From Pogostemon cablin (taxonomy: Eukaryota; Streptophyta; Magnoliopsida; Lamiales; Lamiaceae), in NCBI GenBank assembly GCA_023678885.1, contig CM042975.1, forward strand, positions 29,801,405 to 29,865,404: DNA of 64,000 bases, given 5' to 3'. This document shows, one piece after another, positions 37,830-47,511 of this stretch. Positions within the stretch are counted from its first letter, which is position 1; every line of letters begins with the position of its first letter. The translations under genes and the position numbers were made by a program. The notes beneath the pieces are model-generated. The model saw only the letters and a list, made by a program, of their open reading frames with translations, made no database searches and was not told where the DNA came from.

Positions 37830-40800
37830 ACGTCTCATGATGCCTATTAAAGTCTCTAGTGAAGAGATGAGAGGTTCATAGAAATATGATGGTCTCATGT
37901 AACTCTTCGGATACTTGAGTAAATTAAAAGGCAGAAGATCATGGTTCAATTGATGAGTGAATTGGAAAAGCTTGGAATAGAAATTGAAAGGGAAACCTAA
38001 ATCAATTTATTCTTCACAATTTGCCTGGATGTTTTGAGCAAGTTCTACCTGAAATACGAGAGATTGTATATGGTGGGAAACTTCTAACAAAACATGTGGC
38101 AAAAGAAAGCCAATTTTCACCATGATATGAACAAGGTTATTATCTTATTTACTAATGATTAAACATGATTAGTGATGGCATCTACTGACACGAAGTGTGT
38201 AGATACTGGAATCACTAAATGTTTATCACTGAGTAAGGATAAGATAGTTAATAATATGGGTAAAACTACAAAGGTAGTGACTATTGCAGTGGGAGTTGTT
38301 TATTTATCTCATGATAAGAATAAACGATTGATTATGAGAAATTATCTTTACGTACGTTTCATAGAAAGAATTTAATTTCGGTTTCTATGCATTAACGGAT
38401 GGATACTTCATTTCATTTAAATGACATGGTCATAGTGATGAGGAATGAGGCTATAATCCGATAAAGTACATTGGTGGATAAAAAGTATACTCTTGAATCG
38501 TGTACATTCCACAGATGCAATAAATGATAATTAAATAATGCATCTTCTAATATGAGTAAGAGAAAGGAACCTTCTGAAATGAACTAAACATACATTTGGC
38601 GTCTATGACTAATTCATTTTACTTAAGTAGGATTCAAAAGCTGATAGCCGATAGACCGTAAGGTTTATCTGAAGTGGAAACTATCAGACTTGCGAGTCTT
38701 GCTTGGAAGTAAAAATGATTAGCTGCCTTTTCAAGGCTGTGGGGAGTAGAGCCAAAGATATATATGTTGGAATTAGTTCATTCTGATTCAAGCGAACCTA
38801 ATATTATCCAGGCGAGAGGTGGTTATGAATATTTGAAGATTATTCTGGAAACCAATATATTTATATGATGCGCTGCATGTCTAAGTTCTTTGATTAATTC
38901 AAGAATTGTAGGGCTGGTACAGTGAAGCGTCATGGAAAATATATTAAGTCATTATGATTCAATCATGATGGCGAATACCTCTTGGGATAGTTAGGAGCTA
39001 TTGATCAGGAGTTGAGATTAAATCTCAAGTTGTCTACACCGGGCATGCCCCAACTGAATGGTGTGGAGTATAGAAGGTATAAGGCTCTTATGGTTGTGAT
39101 TAGATAGATGATGAATTATTTGGAATAATTAAATTCATTTTATGGATATGCCCTAGATACAGTAATTCGTGAAACGTTTGTCTGTATATGGGATATCCTA
39201 TAAAAATGAAGAGTGATTTATTTAGTCCAAAAGATCGAAGGGTAATTGTTAACACAATGACCAGATTTTTGGAAAAGGACTATGTAATAAATCACAAGCC
39301 CATGTATAAGTTGTTCTAAAGGAAGTGAGAGGAAAACACTAAGTATAAGTACCAAGTGTACAAGAGGATATACCACAAGGTAAACTGCAACGCGTGTCAT
39401 GTCTGATACACAATTACATGTAGTGCCTTGTCGTAGTGGGAGGGTTGTGTGACAACTCATAAATATATGTTTGGGAGAGTCGTGAGACTTGATCCCTAGT
39501 GAACATTGTATTATCCTACGGATACGACATAGCACTACAAGATTAAAATACGGAATCTTAGTAAGTTGCAATGTATGTTGAAATAGAATCTACGGATTCT
39601 ATATTAAGTCTGGGAACTTGTATGACCACTAAATGATGTAAAAGCCATTGCAAGTGGTCAAGGGAAATAAAAGAGGATCATACGAAAAGGTGAAAATCTT
39701 GGAAGCAAAGCTTGTTGCGAAAAGATGTACTCAGAAAGAAATGGTTCGATTATGAGCAAACATGTTCGCTGGTAGCTATGCTTATGTTGATCCGGATTCT
39801 TTTATTTATTGCTGCTCATATTAAATTATGAGGGACAACAAATAGATGTCAAGACAGCTTTCCTGATTGGAAGTCTTGAGGAAAACATCTATGTGAAGCA
39901 ACCAGAGTAATTCATTGCAAAGTACTAATAGCATTTTGATTGTAAGCTTAAAAATGTCCAGCGATGGACTAAAGCAAGTTTTAAGATCGTGAAGCATCTG
40001 TTTTGATTAGATAATCCAGTGGCATGGATTTAAATCAATGAGCGGATGAGTCTTGTGTGTTGTAAAGAGTGACGGAAACGTGGTGGTGTTTCTTGTACTA
40101 TACGTAGATAGTATCTTGCTCATTGGAGACAATGAAAGAGTATTATCGGGCGTATGGGTACGGTTAATAAAGCGGTAGTGATGAAGGACTTAAGAAAGGC
40201 AAAATACATCCTTTTGATCACGGTAATACGGATCACAAGAAAGGATGTTATGCTTATCTCAAGTTTCATAAAATGATACAATCCATACTCGTTTAGCATG
40301 TGAATTTATCTTATTGGATGTGTCTTGAGACATAAATGAAGATAAAGGAGATGAAAGCGGTTCCTTATGCTTCGGCAAATAAGGAAGCTTAATCTAAAGA
40401 ATGCTATGAACGAGATTGGATATTTGTTTTGCTGAATGCAAGAACAGTGGGTATCAACGTAACCCGGAACAAGAATGATGAACTGTGGTAAGATATATAT
40501 GAAGTGCCTGAGAAGGACTGGTTATCATATATACACTTACTGGACAAATTCACTGCTTCTTGTGGATTACGTAGATTCGAATTTTTAGTCAGATTGGACG
40601 GCAGTAAATTCTCCTCAAAGGTTATGTGTTTAATTTAAGGAAGTAGAGTCATAATGTGGAGGAGTGTTATATAGAAATATATTTCAGACTCCGGACTCCA
40701 TCATGGAAAGATGATAAATTGGAGCCTATGAGGCAACCAAAGTATCTATATGACTCTAGAGACTTCATGATGGACTTTGAAGTGTTTCTAAGTTTGCCCA

Positions 40801-41060
40801 AGGTAATCACAATTTACATTGATGATATTGGTGCAGTTGCAAAATTGAAGAAATCACAAGTTCATAAGGCAATTAAACACATGGAGCGCGAGTACCACCT
40901 GTTACGAGAAATCGTATGATGAGGGGAAGGTTGTTGTCGCCTAGATTGCATCGGATGATGACCTAGTAAACCATTTACAAGGACCTTAAGGCGAGAGCTT
41001 TTAATGATCGTGTAAGTGGGAGTAGGAATCAGATGTATGGCAGAAGACATGACAGCATAG
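37830..41060 (+). pseudogene. degenerate copia gag-pol
   Basis: Pieces in three frames keep the copia order. Integrase tail near 39043-39075 reads GMPQLNGVEYRR (usual QNGVAERRN). RT start at 39844-39909 reads DVKTAFLIGSLEENIYVKQP and then hits a stop. The RT active site at 40100-40111 reads YVDS instead of YVDD. RNase H end at 40656-40919 reads VITIYIDDIGAVAKLKK and HMEREYHLLREIV. Stops and shifts between them are many, so no enzyme can be made. Confidence 0.85.
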
Positions 41061-41082
41061 TCTTTTAGTATAAGTGGGAGAT

Positions 41083-42282
41083 TGTTGGATTGTATACTAA
41101 AAGTCTAGCTTTAGTATGAACAATGTCATAACAATATTTGAAATGAGAATCATTGATCAAATGATTGCATCTTATAATTTATTTTATATGCATGATGCAA
41201 TAGTCCAATTACTTTATACTGTAGATAATATGTTGTGCGACAACACACGGAAGATCATATTATCGGTTTCCTTATAAAGTATAAACAGATGCTCACAACT
41301 GAGATAGACGGGGACTCTCTATCGGTATGGTTGTAGTGTGGTTTGGTATTAGCTTGTCTTGGCTATATAATCACATTAGTGCACTTGTGTGTATTGAGCA
41401 GGACCGCCTGAGGTCGTTCTTCTTATACTGACTATATAGTAGAACTTGATCTCTGTTATTATGGAAGTTCGTGCTCTTAATCCCTATACAATAACCTCGA
41501 CACGTAGGGCAGTATGTATTTCTTTGATTCATCAATGGGTGAGATTTATAAGTATTAAATCAACAAACTCGGTGAGTTGGGAAGTAGTGCTGTATCTATG
41601 GTGTGCTGTTGATTGTAGAAGGAATCCATGTCCGTCATAGGTTGATGATGTCCCCTTGAGGAGCTCATAAGGTTTATCATGTAAATCTTGCAAGTGGATT
41701 AATTTCCGGCATGATAATAAGGTTGAGTGGTACTACTCTCGGATGAGATATTAATTAATTTGAGTTGTCAGTAACTTAATCAATTAATGGACATTGAATA
41801 TCTTAAACATGGGGAGACTATCGGGCTTATAATAAGAAGGAGCCCAGAACATAATTTGGGATTGGATGGGTAGTGCAATAATAATATTTTAGTGGACTAT
41901 ATTATTATTATTGGATTTAATTAAAAGCTTTGGGCTAAGCTTGGTTAATTAAATTCAATTGAGGCCCAGCCCAATTTCTCCTCCTGGTCCCTGCAGTAGC
42001 CCTTATAAATAAGTTATCTCAGTTCCTGTTAACCCTAAGTCAGTGCCTCATTTGACAGTTAGAAAGAACAGGAGCAGATTGAGAGAATCCTGCGGATTGT
42101 TGCCCACACAACAGCAGGATTCGACTTGGGTCATACAGCAGAATATCGAGAGGTGGTTCTCTGCAACGATCAACCTCTACACCAACCCAGAAGTACGGTA
42201 AACGTTTATTATTGCTTCCGCTGTTATCGTTTGCCTTGTTTCCTAACAATCACGTTTGAACCACACGATCCAATTGCCAACA
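41083..42282 (+). repeat. 3' LTR of the copia element
   Basis: 1200 bases; two longer than the other LTR because of an extra GT in gcacttgtgtgtattg. The purine tract tataagtgggaga precedes it. Confidence 0.93.
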
Positions 42283-42422
42283 GGTTCGACCTGTATGCCA
42301 GGTCGAACCCTCTGGGTGTTGGTCGAACCGAAGATTTTCAAAAACAGAGTGCACTGCATAATGAGGTTCGACCATAGTTCGACCTGAATGCCAGGTCGAA
42401 CCTTCTGGGTGTTGGTCGAACC
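42283..42422. repeat. 58-bp hairpin modules 5 (right part) and 6
   Basis: Module 5 resumes at 42283 with GGTTCGACC-9-GGTCGAACC-11-GGTCGAACC, and module 6 is at 42365-42422 with the full M-2-M-9-m-11-m order. The inner hairpins are TTCGACCTG tatgc CAGGTCGAA and TTCGACCTG aatgc CAGGTCGAA. Confidence 0.95.
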
Positions 42423-42867
42423 GAGGATTAGTCATGTCCAAATTTGATTCCGGCCTCATCCGTCCTTCGTACTGTGTTCCAGACCTTAACGTGATGGATT
42501 TATCTTCCAATTTTTATGTCAATTGATTCACGTTCGCGGTCATCTACCCCATAATCAAAGTAAGCTCCTACATCTGCTTAGATAAATCTGCATGATCAAC
42601 ATTCATTCTAGCTTCGATGTGATCAACCCTTGCATCGTTCTCAGCCATGCATCGATTGAAGGTATCTTCATCACTCTTCACTTCGTGCTGCTTCATACTA
42701 GGCCCCCTTAGTGTCAACTCTGTAATCTGCCTCTGCTGGAACTCTAGTAGCTTGTTGATGTTAGCTAAACTAGAGATGATCTCATCATCCCTATTCGGCT
42801 TCACCACTTGATGTTCAACCTGCGCTACCTCGCCAAGTACATATGATCCTCTATCTCTCTCTACTGG

Positions 42868-43516
42868 TCAGTCACGTAAATTCATAGAGATGTCTTCAAA
42901 TAACTTTTCTGCTTCAAGTGTTGTCATTGATAACAGCGCTCCTCCTGATGATGCATCAATAAAAACACGCGACTCACAATCCAATCCATAGTAGAAGATG
43001 CATATGTATTCAGCCTTCGGCATTCTATGCTGTGGACACCTCCTGAGCATGTCTTTAAACCTGTCCCACGCCTCATAAAATTTCTCACCCTGATTCATAA
43101 CAAATCGAGTGATCTCTTGCTTTATTCTTAAGATCCTTGAGGGTGGCATGTATCTCTCCAAGAACTTCTGTTGTAGTTGGTCCCATGTATTGCAATCGGC
43201 TGGATCAAGGGTCTCATATCAAGCTTCCGCCTTATTAATTAAAGAGAACTTGAATAAGGCGATCCGCCTAGCATTATCATTCGCTCCACTGCCCTTTTGA
43301 GTGTTTGCATAACCAAGAAATCTTCGGAGATGCTGATATAGATTTTCAAAACAACCTCCAGAAAAGGGATTCTTCTCTACCATGTTAATAAGAGCGGGAT
43401 TTATCTCAAAATCATCATCTTCCCCCTTGCTCCTATCAACCCCATGTTGACATTCCCAAAGTTCGTGAAAATTTCACGAATGGAAACATTATCCGAATTC
43501 CGCCTTGCTCCGGCCA
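42868..43516 (-). pseudogene. gag of the Athila-like element, broken
   Basis: Capsid-type protein of an LTR retrotransposon. From ATG at 43516 it reads MAGARRNSDN, then after a frame change NPALINMVEKNPFSGG and ENLYQHLRRFLGYANT, an in-frame stop where Trp is expected (KAEA-stop-YETLDPA), and finally the intact 97-codon end (42868-43161) with ERYMPPSRI, EAWDRFKDMLRRCPQH and IDASSGGALLSMT. These are hallmark words of Athila gag. It cannot give a full protein. It continues minus-wise into a Glu-rich stretch (42568-42807). Confidence 0.85.
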
Positions 43517-43680
43517 TGTTTAGCTCAATGTGTTATTTGCTCCTTTCCTTCCTCTCCTTTTTCAAGCGCACAAGTAACTCAAAAAAATTCAAGATTAGAT
43601 AGAAATAAATAATCACAAATAAAAGAAAAAAAATCTTAATCAAACTAGAAATAATAAAATCAATAAAAACAGCCGTCCCC

Positions 43681-43699
43681 GGCAACGACGCCAAGAACT
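43681..43699 (-). other. primer-binding site of the Athila-like element
   Basis: Minus strand TTGGCGTCGTTGCCGGGGA lies four bases after the LTR end. It is close to the TGGCGCCGTTGCCGGGGA site usual in Athila/Tat elements and fixes the element's orientation as minus. Confidence 0.8.
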
Positions 43700-45604
43700 T
43701 GATAGGCGTTTTCTCAATACACAATTTATCCCCAAGTATGAAGGATATCAATTGTAGTTTCGAAGGTGACCAAATTAAATATCAAATCCACGGGACGGTT
43801 AAATATCAATTTAATTACGTTCTAGTAGATTATGACTATTTTGAATTAAACAGTTGGTTTAAGTAAAAATTTGAATAGCTAATAAATAACAAAAACAAGT
43901 AAATAATAGTGGTGATCAGTTAAGATAATAGGTAGTTCGTCAGGCCATCTAGTTTCCTTTGTTAATTCGTACTTTCGTGTGTCGATGTCCGACTCTGCCT
44001 TGTGGAATATGGACGCATCATTAAACCATGCATATCTACTCTACAGACACAAGTAAACATGCGTGTAACACGTGTGAATAACCTCGGAGCAAGAGATATA
44101 ATTTCACCCCCCTTTCTAGGTACTATCAGTATCAATTATTTCCCCCTAGGATTGGTACTCTAACCCGATATGATCTCCCTTTATAGGTACTATGAAATTA
44201 TCCTCTTTATCCTACTTATTAACCCGAATTCAATTCAATTAATAAGTATTCATATATGATAGTTCTAATGAAGTTTCGGAGTCCCCTCACTTAGAATCAT
44301 AACATGGAATCCTGCTCAACAGTGAACGCACTCAACCAATAACCATGTTATGTATTCAGACTCTACACAACGATTATCGATGCACAAAATAACTATGAGT
44401 ATGGATTAATAAAGCATAATCATATATAAACTATATCCACAAGTAGTGTTGTACGGAGTATACACATGGAAGTTCAATTAACTAGATAAAACCTTCACAA
44501 CTCTAATTCTACCAAAAAGGCTCTAGCCCATGGTGTTGTAGGAAACACACATGGGTGTTGGATAGATCTTACCCGGATGTCCAGAAAATACAAGATAAAT
44601 TAGAAAACGAATAAAACCTTGATGTGGCGTGATCGCGTCCTTCTCGCTCTTGAATCCTCCTCTTGGTTCTCCTCTTGATTCCACAAATGAATCTTCAAAG
44701 TGATGGATGGATGGAGGAAAGAATGATGGTTGGGGGGTAATCCCCCCTTGTGGGGTGTTGTATGTTGTGGCCTCTCTTCTCCTCTCTTGTATTGTGTTGT
44801 GTTCCTCCTTGATTGGACGTCTTTCTTGACTGCATGAGCCTCCTTTTATACTTGTAATCACGTCTCTAGGGCATGGAATGGGCTTTTCAATTGATCCCAC
44901 GCGTTTTGGCCTCGAAAATACGGATTTGGTAAGTTCCTGAAGCGTGGTTCGACCTCCCAAACAGGTCGAACCAACCCCTATAGGTCGAACCAAACATGTC
45001 GTGGTCGAACCAGCTATTTTTCCGTTGGGTTCGACCTCGGTTCGACCTGAAGCAGGTCGAATCGATTTGTGCAGGCTCACCGTTTCGCGTATAACTTTCA
45101 CATCCGACTTCCAAATTAAGTGATTTTTATGCTCACGCGATCCTCTCTTCCTGGGCTTTCTATCAATATAAAGAACTTATAAAAAATCTAAGAATTGAAT
45201 ATGTAACAGGCCATGGAATGTAGCACTACACAGCTCGCGCGGCGTCACCACTTTGCTCATAACTTCCTCGTTCGGACTTCAATGATGGTGTTCTTTATGC
45301 CAAAACGAACCTCTCTTCAGTGTCTTTCCAACCATATATCACACCAATATTTTCTAGCTTCACAACAATACAGAATAATTACACAAGTTGGACGTGCGTT
45401 TATCAACATTCTTGCACAAATTGCACCTTTTCTCATACTTGGCTCTTTTCATCATTTTTCCACCTAAAACACAACAAAACACCTCAAGTGCACATAATTC
45501 TCACATATATCGAATATAAGACATTTGTGCTCATATAAGACTACAATATCAATCAAAAAGGTGTTAAATTGGATATTAAAACACGCTTATTTTCACTCTC
45601 ATCA
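43700..45604 (-). repeat. 5' LTR of the Athila-like element
   Basis: 1905 bases. Carries the same seven GGTTCGACC-type motifs (44947-45062) and the same 192-codon open frame (44523-45101) as the other LTR. The PBS-side 280 bases are diverged from the other LTR. Confidence 0.85.
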
Positions 45605-45846
45605 TCGGGACCCTAGAATAGTCAGGCCCACTGTTGGATTTTATCGGACCCCTAGAATAGTCAGGCTCACTTAATTCAATAGCATGATATTTTCCGTTTT
45701 AGGACGCCCACTGGCCCGCACGGTTTTGCTACATTGGGCTCACGCCCAAAAAACCTCATGCTAGGGAGAGTCCATCCCTCATTTATAAACTCATCGTCAT
45801 CCCCACTTCTAATCGATGTGGGACTTTGGTTGACACCCAACCAACA
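45605..45846 (-). repeat. LTR of the TRIM-like element (second copy, continued)
   Basis: Continues the LTR begun at about 29595, after the TCGGG duplication. It matches 29094-29485 with about 85 percent identity by eye and lacks one of the two internal repeats. Ends CCAACCAACA at 45846. Confidence 0.65.
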
Positions 45847-46389
45847 TATTATTCATACCCCATATTTCTAAACTTACCCATATATATTAAACCCTAACCT
45901 AATTTGTAAAACTCTACATAACCCTAATTTAAGAATCATAATTAGTAAAACTTTACATAGTAATTCAAATTATAAATTTAATTTCTTACATTTAAAAATT
46001 TATTCACTACAATAAGATTTTGATTAAAAAAGGCATTTTTAATTTCAAGCGTAATAGAATCCATCATCAATAAAAAATATTTGCAAATACGAAAAACAGA
46101 CATTGGATGGAGTGAGAGTGCACAGAGGGACAAAGAAAAAATGAGTAGAAGCATGTTTATAGTAAAATCCATAATCAAAGAAGTGGTCTTTCTCAAAAAT
46201 CAAGAAAAGCATTTGCAATCCCATAAACTCTTGTACATTTTCTTTGCAATCCCATAAACTCTTGTACATTTTCTCCTTGAACGATGAAGAACCCGATGAA
46301 TACATGTGATTTCAGTATCATCATAATTTTTAATGTTTTTATTAAGATGTTTTGATTGGGGGTATGTTCAGTAATTAAGAATGAGATTT

Positions 46390-46395
<6 letters not shown>
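45847..46395. other. intergenic, no gene seen
   Basis: AT-rich. A 41-base word with tgcaatcccataaactc and ttgtacattttc is repeated in tandem at about 46213-46272. No long frame. Confidence 0.5.

Positions 46396-46448
<53 letters not shown>
46396..46448. repeat. (TA)n microsatellite
   Basis: Uninterrupted TA steps for about 53 bases. Confidence 0.95.
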
Positions 46449-46452
<4 letters not shown>

Positions 46453-46599
46453 TAAATAGCGTATGTTTAGTGATTTTGGGGTGAATAACTGTACCCTTTA
46501 ATATATTAATTAAAGAGTTGATTACTATACCAAAAATTATACTAACAACATGTCAATATTTAAAAATGAGTCAAGCATAATTAAACCCAACAAAATTCA

Positions 46600-47260
46600 A
46601 GTTGGTCATTTTTTTTACCGCTTTTTTTCCCGGCCCAAAAATTGGACCGAATTGAATGTGAAAACCCCGTTAAACCGATTCAATCGATTTGTATTTTTTT
46701 GTTTTTTTAATTCAATATTTAAAATTTTAATTTTTATATTTTTTCACTTTTATTTTATTTATTTTAGAATATTATATTTATTTTAGATTAAATTATGAAT
46801 TATGGTACTGTGGATATATATTATAACTATGCATGAATTTCGAATTATGAACTATAAATATTTTTATTTAATTATATTTTTATTTAAATTTATTTTTTAA
46901 TTTGTAAAATAATTTTGATGTTTATATATTTTTTTTATAAATTGTGATTCTATAAAATATACTCCCCTAGTCCCGCAAATATTGTTACATTTTACTAATC
47001 AAGGCGTCTTACAATTATTGTTACATTTTTTTTTGTAGATGAGGCACACCCAAAACATTAATATAATTACATATTATATATTAAAATACTATACTCTCTC
47101 AATCTCCGTGTAAACAATACTAAATGTAATAACATGAACATCTATGAGACGGAGGGGGTAATTAAAAATACGTAAAATCTAATTAATTTTTAATCGAACC
47201 ACCTGTTGAATCTCAAAATCTCAATCGATTCGATCTCCGGACAATTATAAAAACACCGAT
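46600..47260. mobile_element. relative of the 50114 hAT MITE, interrupted by a Stowaway MITE
   Basis: The middle matches the MITE at 50114-50623 over several hundred bases (aattatgaactataaatatttttatt, ccgattcaatcgattt, cgattcgatctccgg). The ends are too decayed to fix. A Stowaway MITE sits inside at 46962-47158. Confidence 0.5.
46962..47158. mobile_element. Stowaway MITE
   Basis: 197 bases with ends CTCCCCTAGTCCCGCAAAT and, complemented, CCCCCTCCGTCTCATAG, flanked by TA on both sides. It has no coding capacity. The ends resemble those of the mariner element at 57617. Confidence 0.8.
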
Positions 47261-47273
47261 TGAATATGTTGTA

Positions 47274-47451
47274 CTCCTTCCGTCCGGTTGAATTAGGGTG
47301 TTTTGCTTTTTGCACGTAGATTAATGAGTATTATTATTATTTAATATGTAGTGTGTAGTTGTATTAATGAGGATGTGAGTCTCATATATTAATTGTATTA
47401 ATGAATGTGACTGGGTCCTATGTGTATAAAATGGAAGCGGGACAGAGAGAG
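47274..47451. mobile_element. Stowaway MITE
   Basis: 178 bases, left end CTCCTTCCGTCCGGTTG, right end (complemented) CTCTCTCTGTCCCGC, flanked by TA. No coding capacity. Confidence 0.75.
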
Positions 47452-47511
47452 TATAAGATTATAATACGACTAAAAAAATAAAAAATTAGAAGTAAAAAAA
47501 TTCCACTAAAT

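Larger units (their letters stand above)
34226..42282 (+). mobile_element. Ty1/copia retrotransposon, recent but defective
   Basis: LTRs at 34226-35423 and 41083-42282 are almost identical (four substitutions and one 2-base indel seen). The 5-base duplication GGTTC flanks both ends (34221-34225, 42283-42287). The primer site TTGGTATCAGTTGG follows the first LTR and the purine tract AAGTGGGAGA precedes the second. The order integrase remnant, RT, RNase H marks Ty1/copia. All coding parts carry stops and shifts, so it moved using proteins of another copy. Confidence 0.93.
29609..45604 (-). mobile_element. Athila-like Ty3 retrotransposon lacking pol
   Basis: LTRs at 29609-31547 and 43700-45604 begin TGAT on + and end CTCATCA. 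The 5-base duplication TCGGG flanks both ends exactly (29604-29608, 45605-45609). On the minus strand the primer site TTGGCGTCGTTGCCGGGGA lies beside the 43700 LTR, and the purine tract AAGTTTGGGGG beside the 31547 LTR, both usual for Athila/Tat elements. The remaining coding content is a broken gag and a gag-pro linker; no RT, RNase H or integrase motif is seen in the 1.9 kb where pol should be. Without the copia insert at 34226-42282 it is about 7.9 kb. Confidence 0.85.
29094..45846 (-). mobile_element. TRIM-like LTR element, outermost of three nested elements
   Basis: A left LTR (29094-29485), about 110 bases of interior and a right LTR that is interrupted after its first 14 bases and resumes at 45605-45846. 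LTR ends are TGTTGGGTTT and CCAACCAACA. On the minus strand the interior has a Met-tRNA-like primer site (CGTATTAGAGTTAGG) near 29575 and a purine tract GAGGAGAAAA beside the other LTR. Flanks catta and tatta suggest a 5-bp duplication with one C-to-T change. Without the insert it is under 1 kb with no coding room, hence TRIM-like. Confidence 0.65.

Noticed and set aside
33856..42422. CRISPR-like array
   Set aside because: The regular motif spacing recalls a repeat-spacer array, but the motifs are 9 bases in both orientations inside a plant retrotransposon, with no cas genes.
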